DNA from: Nonomuraea helvata
GTDB taxonomy: Bacteria > Actinomycetota > Actinomycetes > Streptosporangiales > Streptosporangiaceae
Direction: 5' to 3'
DNA: 64,000 nucleotides
Assembly: GCF_039535785.1 (NCBI RefSeq)
Contig: NZ_BAAAXV010000001.1
Coordinates: 2,108,001 to 2,172,000, forward strand
Shown here: piece by piece, positions 52,892-61,896 of the stretch
How positions within the stretch are numbered: the first letter of the stretch is position 1
Layout: every line of letters starts with the position of its first letter
The notes under the pieces: generated by a model
The model's database searches: none
What the model saw: the letters and a program-made list of their open reading frames with translations, nothing else
Told to the model about the DNA's origin: nothing
Translations under genes and position numbers: made by a program

Positions 52892-54516
52892 TGTACGACG
52901 AGAACGTGCCGGTGCTGATCGTGGGCGCCGGCCCGGTCGGCCTGTCCACGGCGGTCTTCCTGGGCCGTCACGGCATCAGGACGCTGGTCGTCGAGAAGCG
53001 CGGCGAGACCTCCATGCTGCCCCGCGCCCCCGGCCTGCAGGCCCGCACCATGGAGATCTTCCGGGCGGCGGGGCTGGGCAAGGAGGTCCGGGCGCTGGAG
53101 ATCGGTGACTCGCACCCGTTCTTCGAGGGCGGGATCCTGCGGGTGAACACCTTCTCCGAGATCGCCGACGCCGTGGTGCTGGAGGCTCCGTCGCTGGACG
53201 GCGCGGAGATCAGCCCCGAGCGGGTCATGGGCTGCGGCCAGGACCGCTACGAGGTGGTGCTGGCGGAGAAGGCCCGCGAGTACGGCGGCGAGGTGCGCTT
53301 CGCGACCCGGCTCCGCGAGATCGAGCAGGACGACGACGGTGTGACCGCCCAGGTGGAGGACGTGACGACCGGGGTGGTCACGACGGTCCGGGCGCAGTAC
53401 CTCGTGGGCGCGGACGGCGCGAGCAGCTCGGTCCGCAACATCCTCGGCGTCTCCCGCTCCGGCCGCGGCACCGTGTTCAACGCGCTCAGCATCTACTTCC
53501 GCGCGCCCGAGCTGGAGGAGATCCTGGCCGACCGGCCGTTCATCCTCTGCTACGCCACCGCCGGCGGGACGATGACCGGTCTGTCGCGGCTGCACGGGCG
53601 CGACCCCTGGCTGGCCGCCCCCATCTACCACCCGGACAAGGGCGAGTCCCCGGCCGACTTCACCGACGAGCGCTGCATAGAGATCGTGCGCAACGCGTCG
53701 GGCAAGCAGGACATGCACGTCGAGATCATGGCGAAGGTGCCGTGGGAGGGCGCGCAGCTGGTGGCGGAGCGCTTCCGCGTCGGACGGGTGTTCCTGGCCG
53801 GTGACGCCGCCCACGTGCACCCGCCCGCCGGCGGGTTCGGCGCCAACACGGGCATCCACGACGCGCACAACCTGGCCTGGAAGCTGGCGGCCACGCTGCA
53901 CGGCTGGGCGGGCCCGGAGCTGCTCGACACGTATCACGACGAGCGCCACGCGGTGGGCAGCGCCATGGCGCAGCAGGCCATGGTGCGCAACCGCATCAGG
54001 CACGGGTACGCCACGGACGACGTACGCAACGAGATGGTCGACGACATCATCATCACGCTCGGCTACCGCTACCGCTCCCAGGCGGTGGTGACCGAGACGC
54101 CGAGGCCGACGCTGACCGCGCCGCTCGAGCTGGTCGGCGAGCCGGGCACCCGGGCGCCGCACCTCTGGCTGGAGCGCGACGGAGAGCGGCTGTCCACCAT
54201 CGACCTGTTCTGGGACTCGTACGTGCTCCTCACCAGCGGCGAGGACGGCGGCGCCTGGCAGGAGGCGGCGGCCAAGCTCGCCGAGCACACCGACGTGCCG
54301 CTGCGCGTGGTGCGGCTGGGCGCGGAGGGCGACTACGTCCCGCTGGACGACGACTGGGCCGCCACCCTGGGCATCGCCCGTGACGGCGCCATCCTGGTCC
54401 GGCCCGACGCGTTCGTGGCCTGGCGGGGCGGCGGCGCGGCCGACGCCGAGCAGGTGCTGGCCGAGGTCCTCGGCCGGGTCGCCGGCGGCCTCAGCGTGAC
54501 GGCGGCGGCGCGCTGA
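52891..54516 (+). CDS. FAD-dependent aromatic hydroxylase
   Basis: A 541-residue PgaE/RdmE-type hydroxylase (GAGPVG near residue 12, V-G-A-D-G-A-S-S, L-A-G-D-A-A-H-V-H-P-P-A-G-G-F-G, and a C-terminal thioredoxin-like domain). In pentangular clusters such enzymes hydroxylate or oxidatively rearrange ring A/B, including xanthone formation. One-base overlaps (TGATG) join it to the SDR and to the second TenA-like gene. Confidence 0.93.
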   Translation: MYDENVPVLIVGAGPVGLSTAVFLGRHGIRTLVVEKRGETSMLPRAPGLQARTMEIFRAAGLGKEVRALEIGDSHPFFEGGILRVNTFSEIADAVVLEAPSLDGAEISPERVMGCGQDRYEVVLAEKAREYGGEVRFATRLREIEQDDDGVTAQVEDVTTGVVTTVRAQYLVGADGASSSVRNILGVSRSGRGTVFNALSIYFRAPELEEILADRPFILCYATAGGTMTGLSRLHGRDPWLAAPIYHPDKGESPADFTDERCIEIVRNASGKQDMHVEIMAKVPWEGAQLVAERFRVGRVFLAGDAAHVHPPAGGFGANTGIHDAHNLAWKLAATLHGWAGPELLDTYHDERHAVGSAMAQQAMVRNRIRHGYATDDVRNEMVDDIIITLGYRYRSQAVVTETPRPTLTAPLELVGEPGTRAPHLWLERDGERLSTIDLFWDSYVLLTSGEDGGAWQEAAAKLAEHTDVPLRVVRLGAEGDYVPLDDDWAATLGIARDGAILVRPDAFVAWRGGGAADAEQVLAEVLGRVAGGLSVTAAAR

Positions 54517-55184
54517 TGTCCACGCGGGCGGAACTGTCGGCGATCGCGCGACCGCTGGTGGCCAAGGTCAAGGAGCATCCCTTCTGGACGGGCCTGCGTG
54601 CGGGCACGCTGCCGCCGTCATCGCTGTGGTACTTCGCCGAGCAGGACGCCCGCTACGTCGTTCCCACCTACGCGCGGGCCCTGGCCATGTGCGCGGCACT
54701 CGCCGAGCGGGACGAGCACGGCACCCTGCTCTGCTCCGCGGCGAGTGCCACGTTCGGCTCGCTGCCCAAGCTGGCCGCGGGACTGTCAGAGCTGGCCGCC
54801 GGGCTGCCGGTGGCCGGCTCTGACAGCACCGAGGCCCGTCCGATGATCCACGCCTACACGTCCTTCATGCTCGCCGCGCCCACGATCTCGTTCGCCGCCG
54901 GCATAGCCGGCCTGCTGCCGATGAGCTGGTTCCACCTCTTCGTCTCCGACGATCTGCGGGAACGCTGCGAACCCGGGTCGCGCTACGCGTCCTGGGTCGC
55001 GCAGTATCCGCCGGGCGGCGACTACGAGGGCTACGTGAACGCCTACCTCGCCATGGTCGACGAGGTAGGCGCTCAGAGCTCGAAGACCGACAGGAAAAGG
55101 CTCGTCGAGCACTTTCTCATCGGCGCGCGATTTGAATGGGCTTTCGCGGAGGCCGCCTGGCGGCACCAGGAATGGGCCGTATAG
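54516..55184 (+). CDS. TenA-like protein lacking the thiaminase cysteine
   Basis: A 222-residue TenA-fold protein, the same length as the one at 4.4-5.1 kb. Asp44 (EQD) and the late E-W-A-F-A-E are kept but the Cys of the A/G-L-L-P-C-x-W motif is Met136, as in the other copy. Keeping Met at the same place in both shows that loss of the nucleophile is a shared property, not decay. It ends the core operon. Function unknown. Confidence 0.85.
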   Translation: MSTRAELSAIARPLVAKVKEHPFWTGLRAGTLPPSSLWYFAEQDARYVVPTYARALAMCAALAERDEHGTLLCSAASATFGSLPKLAAGLSELAAGLPVAGSDSTEARPMIHAYTSFMLAAPTISFAAGIAGLLPMSWFHLFVSDDLRERCEPGSRYASWVAQYPPGGDYEGYVNAYLAMVDEVGAQSSKTDRKRLVEHFLIGARFEWAFAEAAWRHQEWAV

Positions 55185-55190
55185 CCCTTG

Positions 55191-55222
55191 TCGAGCAGCC
55201 GTCGAGCCGGTCGGCTCAGACT
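55191..55222 (+). promoter_or_regulatory. SARP-type promoter of the secreted beta-helix gene
   Basis: TCGAGCA (55191-55197) and TCGAGCC (55202-55208), 8 bp, then CAGACT (55217-55222), starting right after the core operon stop. Confidence 0.6.
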
Positions 55223-55272
55223 CGCTCCACGTCCTTTCCTGGACCCAAGCAATACCTTCTTGGAGCAAGCAC

Positions 55273-56856
55273 ATGGATAACACGTCGGAAATCGTGCGGA
55301 GGAGCCGTGGCCCCGCTGCCCACATCATTCTGTTACTCGTCGCCGTCATGAGCACATTCGTATTGGCCGGCGCCCCGGCGCAAGCGGCGACGCGGACGAC
55401 CGGCACCAAGTATTACGTCAATTGCAGCTCCGGGAACGATTCCGCCTCCGGCCTCTCCTCGAGCGCGGCCTGGCGGACCCTGGCCAAGGTCAACTCGGTC
55501 GTCTTCAAGCCGGGCGACTCGATCCTGTTCCGCCGCGGGACCACCTGCCAGGGCGTGCTGCAGCCGCAGGGGTCCGGCACGGCCGACAGCCCGATCGTCA
55601 TCGGCTCGTACGGCACCGGCGCCCGTCCCGTCATCGACGGCGGCGGGGCACGTGCCGCCGTGTTCCTGCACAACGTGCAGGGCTGGGAGATCCGCGACCT
55701 CGAGATCACCAACCCGGCCACCCGGGACAACAACGCGCGGGCGGGCATCTACGTCCTGCTCGACGACTTCGGCATCGGCAAGCACTACAAGATCAGCGAT
55801 GTGAAGATCCACGACGTGCCCGGCTGCGACTGCCTCCAGCCCGAGCTCGAGAACAGCGGCGGCATCGTGTTCAAGGCCGCCGGCTCCCAGGTGGCCACCG
55901 GATTCGACGGGGTCGAGATCACGCGCAACGTCATCTCGGGCGTGGACAACGTCGGGATCGGCATCGTCTCCCAGTGGTCCAAGCGTGACCTGTACCCCGC
56001 GGGCACGAACACCTTCGTGCCGAACAAGAACGTGCACATCTATCTGAACAAGCTCACCGATCAGGGCGGCGACGGCATCCTGGTGCAGAACGGCGTCGAC
56101 CCGCTGACGGAGTGGAACATCGTCGACGGGTTCGGCCTGCGGGCGAGCGCCTCGCACGCCGCGATCGTGGCCTTCAACTCCGACCGGCCGGTCATTCAGT
56201 ACAACGAGATCACGGGTGGCTCCGCCACTCCGCCGTCGTTCTCGCTGAGCGTCGACGCGGGCAACCGCGACATCGTCTACCAGTACAACTTCAGCCACGA
56301 CAACGACGGACCGTTCATGCTGTTCTGCGCGTTCACCGGCTCGTACTCCGACGGTGCGACGATCCGCTACAACATCAGCCAGAACGACAAGGACCTGCTC
56401 CTCGGCACCTTCGAGATCCCCGTCGTCGCCAACGGCTGCGACAACGGGATCCCGAACGTGAAGTTCTACAACAACGTGATCTACAGCCCCACGGCCAAGG
56501 CCATCGTCGGCAGCCGGGGCGACCACACCCCGATCGAGTTCACCAACAACATCTTCTACGGCGCGCCGGAAGGCTCGGCCATCCACGACGCGGTGGGCGT
56601 CTACGACCACAACCTCTACTACAACGTCGTCGTGCCGTCGAACCACGCCAACCCCGTGATCGCGGACCCGAATTTCGTCAATCCCGGCAGCGGGACCGGC
56701 CTCGGCAGCATCCTCGGATACCGGCTGCGCTGCGGTTCGCCGGCCGTCGCCGCCGGGGTCGCCATCACCGACAACGGCGGCCATGACATCTTCGGTGTCC
56801 AGGTGCCTGCCAGCGGGCCGAACATCGGCGCCTACCAAGGGCCCTGTGTCAGCTGA
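55273..56856 (+). CDS. secreted parallel beta-helix protein
   Basis: A 527-residue protein with a signal peptide (basic R-R-S-R, hydrophobic I-I-L-L-L-V-A-V-M, A-Q-A-A cleavage near residue 38) and right-handed parallel beta-helix repeats rich in N-N-I/V, G-x-x-I and D-N-V-G. The fold is that of pectate-lyase-like proteins, but I see no assignable catalytic set. Leu21 is TTA. It sits under a SARP-type promoter, so it belongs to the cluster regulon. It may bind or modify the product or a surface polymer outside the cell. A paralogue follows. Confidence 0.8.
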   Translation: MDNTSEIVRRSRGPAAHIILLLVAVMSTFVLAGAPAQAATRTTGTKYYVNCSSGNDSASGLSSSAAWRTLAKVNSVVFKPGDSILFRRGTTCQGVLQPQGSGTADSPIVIGSYGTGARPVIDGGGARAAVFLHNVQGWEIRDLEITNPATRDNNARAGIYVLLDDFGIGKHYKISDVKIHDVPGCDCLQPELENSGGIVFKAAGSQVATGFDGVEITRNVISGVDNVGIGIVSQWSKRDLYPAGTNTFVPNKNVHIYLNKLTDQGGDGILVQNGVDPLTEWNIVDGFGLRASASHAAIVAFNSDRPVIQYNEITGGSATPPSFSLSVDAGNRDIVYQYNFSHDNDGPFMLFCAFTGSYSDGATIRYNISQNDKDLLLGTFEIPVVANGCDNGIPNVKFYNNVIYSPTAKAIVGSRGDHTPIEFTNNIFYGAPEGSAIHDAVGVYDHNLYYNVVVPSNHANPVIADPNFVNPGSGTGLGSILGYRLRCGSPAVAAGVAITDNGGHDIFGVQVPASGPNIGAYQGPCVS

Positions 56857-56866
56857 CCGTTTCCCT

Positions 56867-56893
56867 GACAGCCCCCTCCCGCAGGGGGCTGTC
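56867..56893 (+). terminator. terminator hairpin after the first beta-helix gene
   Basis: An 11-bp perfect stem (GACAGCCCCCT) with loop CCCGC, followed by CCCTTTC. Confidence 0.7.
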
Positions 56894-56913
56894 CCCTTTC
56901 TGGAGTGAGCTTC

Positions 56914-58368
56914 ATGGTGCAGAGCCCACCTCTTTCGGAAACCGGCGTACGTTATTACGTGGATTCCGCATCAGGCGATGATTCCGCCTCCGGCCTGACG
57001 TCGCACGCCGCGTGGCGGACCCTGGAACAGATCAACTCGGTCGTCTTCGAGCCGGGCGACTCGATTCTCTTCCGCCGCGGAACCACTTATCAGGGGGTCC
57101 TGAAGCCGCAGGGTTCGGGCACCGCGGACAGCCCCATCGTCATCGGCGCCTACGGCACCGGCGCCCGCCCCGCCATCGCGGGCGGCGGCGCACGCTCGGC
57201 CGTGCTCCTGCACAACGTGGAAGGCTGGGAGATCCGCGAACTCGACATCTCGAATCCCGGCCCCCGGGACACGACTCCCCGCGCGGGCATCTACGTCCTG
57301 CTCGAGAATTACGGCATCGGCAGGCACTACGTGGTCCACGACGTCGTGGTCCACGACGTGGTCGGCTGCGACTCCCTGAAACCGGAGGTCGAGAACAGCG
57401 GCGGGATCGTGTTCAAGGCCGCCGGCTCCCAGGTGGCCACCGCATTCGACGGGATCCAGATCTCGCACAACACCGTGTCCGACGTGGACAACATCGGCAT
57501 CGGCACGCTGTCGCAGTGGAATCGCCACGAGCTCTATTCGGCCGGCACCAACCATTTCGTGCCCATCACCAACGTGCGGATCTTCCGTAATGACCTCAGC
57601 GGCCTGGGCGGGGACGGAATCCTCGTGCAGAACGGCCTCGACCCGGTGACGGAACTGAACCGGGTCGACGGGTTCGGCCTGCGCACGACGGAAGCCCGCG
57701 CCGCGATCCTGGCGTCCAACTCGGTCCGGCCCGTCGTGCAGTGCAACGAGATCACGGGCGGCTCGGCGACCCCGCCGTCGTTCGCGCTCAGCGTGGACGC
57801 GGGCAACCGCGACCTCGTCTACCAGTACAACTACAGCCACGACAACAACGGCCCGTTCATGCTGTTCTGCGCGATCGCCGGCTCGCACACCGACGGCGCG
57901 ACGATCCGCTTCAACATCAGCCAGAACGACAAGGACCTGGTGCTGGGGGATTTCGAGATCCCCGTCGTCGCCAACGGCTGCGCGAACGCCATCAAGAACG
58001 TGAAGTTCTACCACAACGTGATCTACAGCCCGTCCGCCGGGACGATCGTCGGCAGCCGCGGCGACCACACGCCGATCGCCTTCACCAACAACATCTTCTA
58101 CGGCCGCCCGGAAGGCTCGGCCATCAACGACGCGGTGGGGACCTACGACCACAATCTCTATTTCAACGTCGCCGTGCCGCCGCACCACGCCAACCCCGTG
58201 ATCGCGGACCCGAAATTCGCCGACCCTGAAACGCTGCCAGGGTTCCGCCTCGACGGCGACTCCCCGGCCCGTGGCGCCGGCCTCGCCATCCACGATGGCG
58301 GCGATCGCGACATCCACGGCACCCCGATCCCCCGGGACGCACCGCCGAACATCGGCGCCACCACCTGA
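56914..58368 (+). CDS. parallel beta-helix protein without signal peptide
   Basis: A 484-residue tandem paralogue of the preceding protein, alike over its whole length (shared W-R-T-L, G-D-S-I-L-F-R-R-G-T-T, G-S-G-T-A-D-S-P-I-V-I-G and I-S-Q-N-D-K-D-L). It starts directly at the mature-domain equivalent and has no signal peptide. The ATG at 56914 follows GGAG by eight bases; a GTG at 56905 is possible but overlaps the ribosome site. One copy is thus predicted outside and one inside the cell. Read-through past the hairpin or a weak promoter would drive it. Confidence 0.78.
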   Translation: MVQSPPLSETGVRYYVDSASGDDSASGLTSHAAWRTLEQINSVVFEPGDSILFRRGTTYQGVLKPQGSGTADSPIVIGAYGTGARPAIAGGGARSAVLLHNVEGWEIRELDISNPGPRDTTPRAGIYVLLENYGIGRHYVVHDVVVHDVVGCDSLKPEVENSGGIVFKAAGSQVATAFDGIQISHNTVSDVDNIGIGTLSQWNRHELYSAGTNHFVPITNVRIFRNDLSGLGGDGILVQNGLDPVTELNRVDGFGLRTTEARAAILASNSVRPVVQCNEITGGSATPPSFALSVDAGNRDLVYQYNYSHDNNGPFMLFCAIAGSHTDGATIRFNISQNDKDLVLGDFEIPVVANGCANAIKNVKFYHNVIYSPSAGTIVGSRGDHTPIAFTNNIFYGRPEGSAINDAVGTYDHNLYFNVAVPPHHANPVIADPKFADPETLPGFRLDGDSPARGAGLAIHDGGDRDIHGTPIPRDAPPNIGATT

Positions 58369-58530
58369 GCACCGCGAGTTGCCCGACGTGGCTGCGTCCC
58401 CCTAGAGTGAGCCTCACTTGATCAGGAGCTCCCCAGAAGTGCGCCGCAGAACGGGGAGCCCTGCCTCCCCCGTCGTGGAGGTCCTGGAGGGGCGGCATCG
58501 ATTCCGCATGCCCCTTCACGGAGGTACTTC

Positions 58531-59376
58531 ATGAACGTCGGTCTCGGCCTGCCCATCAGCGACCCCGCGGCACTGCTCGACTGGGCCCGCCGCGCTGATG
58601 CCGGCCCCTTCACCACTCTCGCCCTCCTCGACCGCCTGGTCTACGACAACCCCGAGCCGCTGGTCGCCCTGGCGGTCATCGCCGGAGCCACCACCCGCGT
58701 ACGCGTACAGACCGAGGTCCTGCTCGCGCCCCTTCGCGAGCCCGCCCTGCTCGCCAAGCAGGCCGCGACCCTGGACCTGATCTCCGGCGGCCGGCTGGTC
58801 CTGGGGCTCGGCATCGGCGGCCGCGAGGACGACCATCTGGTCGCGGGCACCGACCTCCGCACCCGCGGCCGCCGCCTCGACGAGCAGATGGCCGTCATGC
58901 GCCGGTTGTGGTCCGGCGAGCCGTACGGCGACGGGGCCGGCCCGATCGGGCCTCTCCCCGCCCGGCCCGGCGGCCCCGAGGTGCTCTTCGGCGGCTTCCA
59001 GCCGGCCGCGCTCGCCCGGGTCGCCCGCTGGGGGGACGGATTCCTCGCCGCCGCCCCGCCGTCCTGGGCCGGCGGGCTCATCGACACCGTTCACCGGTTC
59101 TGGAAGGAAGCGGGGCGCTCCGGCGAGCCTCGCATCGTCACCCAGGTCAACGTCGCGCTCGGCCCCGAGGACGTCGTCACGGACGCCTGTGCAGCCATGG
59201 GCGCCTATTACGAGTTCACCGGCATGGCCGACCGGATGGTCTCCGGGATGCTCACCACGCCGGGCGAGATCCGCCAGGCCATCGCCCAGTACGCCGACCT
59301 CGGCGCGGACGAGGTGATGCTCTACTGCTACGGCCGCGACCCGGAGCAGGTCGACCGCCTCGCCGACGCCCTCTGA
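58531..59376 (+). CDS. LLM-class flavin/F420-dependent oxidoreductase
   Basis: A 281-residue luciferase-like protein in the same subgroup as those at 28.0 and 43.7 kb (M-N-V-G-L-G-L-P-I, L-D-L-I-S-G-G-R-L-V-L-G-L). GGAGG precedes the ATG. It has no clear SARP-type heptamers and lies at the cluster edge, so membership is uncertain; similarity to the in-cluster copies favours it. The 162 bases before it hold no gene that I can see. Confidence 0.83.
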   Translation: MNVGLGLPISDPAALLDWARRADAGPFTTLALLDRLVYDNPEPLVALAVIAGATTRVRVQTEVLLAPLREPALLAKQAATLDLISGGRLVLGLGIGGREDDHLVAGTDLRTRGRRLDEQMAVMRRLWSGEPYGDGAGPIGPLPARPGGPEVLFGGFQPAALARVARWGDGFLAAAPPSWAGGLIDTVHRFWKEAGRSGEPRIVTQVNVALGPEDVVTDACAAMGAYYEFTGMADRMVSGMLTTPGEIRQAIAQYADLGADEVMLYCYGRDPEQVDRLADAL

Positions 59377-59383
59377 GCGTCGC

Positions 59384-60154
59384 TCATCCCGCTTGCAGCA
59401 GGGCCAGCGTCCGGTCCGCCTGTTCGGACCGGACTGCCTCGCGGACCCGCAGCAGCCAGAACAGCGCCATGAGGCGGCGGCATTCCGTGAGCCTGGCCGA
59501 CTCCGCGGCGGTCAGCTCGAGCCGTTCGAGCACGGCGGTCATCCCGGCCGGGTCGTTCTCCCAGACCGCGATGTGCTCGCTCACCTCGGCCAGCTCGAAC
59601 GCGCGGTCGCTCCGGCCGGAGTACTCGAAGTCGATGACCCGGACCTTCGTGCCGTCCCACAGATAGTTGGCGATGTTCCCATCGCCGGTGCCGAACACCG
59701 GGGTGCCCGGCTGGGCGAGCACCTGTTCCAGGGCCGGGCGCTCCACCCAGGCACGGGCCGCGCGGAGCGCCTCGGCCCTCGGAGGATCCGGCTCCACCAC
59801 CGCCGCCTGCTCGCGGACGAGCCGTAGGAGCTCGACCGGGTGCCCGGCACGTGCCGGCATCCGCTCGAGCTCCCGCGGCGGGATCGCCTGCTGGACAGCG
59901 GTGACGGCCTCGGCCAGGGCGTCGACGAGCTTCCCTGTGATCTCCCCGCTCACGGCGGCGCCGTCCAGGCGGGACATCACCACGCTCGGCGGGTCGGCCG
60001 TCAGCTCGGCGGTCACCGGCGCCGGAGCCAGGCCGGGATCGTGCTCATCGAGCAGCTTCAGGGCTCGCCATTCGCGTCCGGGCTCGTCGTGGTGCCACGA
60101 CCGATACCGCTTGATCACCACGTCGGAACGCACCTCGATGGAATGGCCGCCCAT
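59384..60154 (-). CDS. aminoglycoside-phosphotransferase-like kinase
   Basis: A 256-residue small-molecule kinase fold: N-lobe V-V-I-K-R-Y near residue 12, a G-T-G-D-G-N-I-A-N-Y-L catalytic loop in place of the usual H-G-D-x-H-x-x-N, and V-I-D-F-E-Y for the metal-binding Asp. The His of the canonical loop is Thr, so activity is uncertain. The ATG at 60154 follows GGAGGG. It converges on the LLM gene. A resistance or sugar-kinase role is only a guess. Confidence 0.72.
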   Translation of the reverse strand: MGGHSIEVRSDVVIKRYRSWHHDEPGREWRALKLLDEHDPGLAPAPVTAELTADPPSVVMSRLDGAAVSGEITGKLVDALAEAVTAVQQAIPPRELERMPARAGHPVELLRLVREQAAVVEPDPPRAEALRAARAWVERPALEQVLAQPGTPVFGTGDGNIANYLWDGTKVRVIDFEYSGRSDRAFELAEVSEHIAVWENDPAGMTAVLERLELTAAESARLTECRRLMALFWLLRVREAVRSEQADRTLALLQAG

Positions 60155-60193
60155 TCGCCCTCCGATCTCGCCGGGTGGCACATCCTAGATCAT

Positions 60194-61789
60194 TCAGCCG
60201 AAGTCGCGGCGGCGCAGAGCCACCAGGGCGCCGCCGAGCAGCAGCGCCGTGACGGCCGTGAGTGCGAGGGTGGGGCGCGGGTCGAAGGGCGTCCCGATCA
60301 TCGCGTTGGGGATGTAGTGGAACGGCTCGATCGGGGTCCCGTTCCAGAGCCCGTACAGGGGGCCGGCGACCTTGCCGAGCGCGGCGGTCAGGAGCCAGAC
60401 GGCCCAGGAGAGCGCCACGCTCGCCCGCGGCAGCAGCCCGTACGCGAGCATGCAGACCGCCCCCACGCACCAGGCCGCCGGCACGGTGCTCAGCGCCCCC
60501 GCGAGGAAGCGGGGCAGGTCGGTGGCGAGGTCGCCGACGAGCACCGAGTACAGCGTGCCGAACACGAGCCCGGCGACGGCCATCAGGGCCGCCGTGCCGA
60601 GCCCCGCCACGACCAGGTGACCGGCCGCCCAGCGCAGCCGGGTCAGCGGGGTGGACTGCACGGTCTCCGCGCGGCCCGAGACCTCCTCCGAACGCAGCCG
60701 CAGCGTCATGAGCACCGGGTAGAGCGCGACGGCGTACGAGATGACGAGGATCAGGTACCAGGAGTAGGCGCCCAGCGTCCGGCCCTCATCGGACAGGCCG
60801 AGGCCGTGCACGATGTTCTCGACCACGACGCTCGGCCGCGAGAGCAGGTCCCTGGTGAGCGGGCTGAGCCCGGCCCCGGCCGCGGCGAAGCACGCGACCC
60901 CGGCCGCCCATTTCGCCAGCAGGCCGCGGTGCAGCCGCCAGGCCAGGCTGACGGGGCCGCGCAGCTCCGGCGCCGACTCCCGGCCCAGGCGCTCAGGCAG
61001 CAGGCCGGAGCCGAGGTCGCGGCGGTCGAGCAGCCGGTACGCGACCGCGTACAGGATCGCGCCGACCAGGAGCGGCACGCCGAGCATCCACCACCGCTCG
61101 TCCTGGTACGGCCGCACCAGATGGCTCCACCCGATCGGGGACAGAGCCTTCAGCCAGTACTGTCCGGTCGCGTCGCCGGCGTAGCGCATCACGTAGGCGG
61201 CGCCGAGCACGGACAGGCTGATCGCGGTGGCCGTGCGGGCACTGCGCGCGAGCTGGGCGGCCACCGCGGCGACGGCGGCGAACACCCAGCCCGCGACCGC
61301 GATCGCGGACATGTACGCGAGGGACCCCACGACCGGGAACCCGATCCCGATCAGCACGATGGCGGTCAGCGCGCCGCCGGCCAGGCTGATCCCTCCCGCG
61401 ACCAGCAGGGCGGCTGTCAGAGGCGCGTGGCGGCTCACCACGCCCGACCGGACCAGCTCGCTCCTGCCCGTATCCTCCTCCCTGCGGGTGTGCCGGACGA
61501 TCGACATCAGAGCCGCGAACGCGCTCGCCACATAGAGGAAGCCGCCGCTGCGCCACGTCGCGAGCACCTCCAGCCGCGGCTCGGGCACGCCACCGCCGAG
61601 CGCCCGCAGGAAGGCGTTGCTGGTGGCGAGCCGGGTGTAGGTGACCTTCAGCTCGTACGTGCCCATGTACCTGTTGATGTAGGACACCATCACCAGGGCA
61701 AGGGTCACGATCAGGAGGATCCACCAGGGCGCGATGGCCCGTTCGCGGCGCAGCGCCAGGCGGACGAGGTGGCCGGTGCCCACGATCAT
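60194..61789 (-). CDS. ABC-2-type exporter permease
   Basis: A 531-residue membrane protein with about 12 hydrophobic segments in two halves (break near residue 290), resembling permeases of polyketide-antibiotic exporters (TnrB2-like). AGGAG lies six bases before the ATG at 61789. The ATP-binding partner that normally lies next to such permeases is absent from the window. Three operator repeats lie immediately upstream. Confidence 0.83.
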   Translation of the reverse strand: MIVGTGHLVRLALRRERAIAPWWILLIVTLALVMVSYINRYMGTYELKVTYTRLATSNAFLRALGGGVPEPRLEVLATWRSGGFLYVASAFAALMSIVRHTRREEDTGRSELVRSGVVSRHAPLTAALLVAGGISLAGGALTAIVLIGIGFPVVGSLAYMSAIAVAGWVFAAVAAVAAQLARSARTATAISLSVLGAAYVMRYAGDATGQYWLKALSPIGWSHLVRPYQDERWWMLGVPLLVGAILYAVAYRLLDRRDLGSGLLPERLGRESAPELRGPVSLAWRLHRGLLAKWAAGVACFAAAGAGLSPLTRDLLSRPSVVVENIVHGLGLSDEGRTLGAYSWYLILVISYAVALYPVLMTLRLRSEEVSGRAETVQSTPLTRLRWAAGHLVVAGLGTAALMAVAGLVFGTLYSVLVGDLATDLPRFLAGALSTVPAAWCVGAVCMLAYGLLPRASVALSWAVWLLTAALGKVAGPLYGLWNGTPIEPFHYIPNAMIGTPFDPRPTLALTAVTALLLGGALVALRRRDFG

Positions 61790-61797
61790 CTCCAGCT

Positions 61798-61855
61798 CCT
61801 ATTCGTGAGTACAGCAGGCTATTCCGACGAACAGCAGGCTATACCCACGTATAGC
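61798..61855 (-). promoter_or_regulatory. triple 20-bp-period operator before the ABC permease gene
   Basis: Three 18-bp inverted repeats spaced exactly 20 bp apart: CCTATTC-N4-GTACAGC (61798), GCTATTC-N4-GAACAGC (61818) and the perfect GCTATAC-N4-GTATAGC (61838), joined by AG. The array starts nine bases upstream of the permease start codon and should bind a dimeric repressor in several copies. Confidence 0.75.
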
Positions 61856-61896
61856 GAGGCGGCCAAGCGGTACCGAGGATGGCGCGAAAAGGCCGG

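Noticed and set aside
59384..60154. Kinase-like gene as a firm self-resistance gene
   Set aside because: The canonical catalytic His-Gly-Asp loop is altered, no SARP-type promoter is seen, and nothing links it to an aromatic polyketide.
61798..61855. Three regularly spaced repeats as a possible CRISPR array
   Set aside because: The units are only 18 bp, themselves palindromic, joined by two bases and without spacers; they fit operators.
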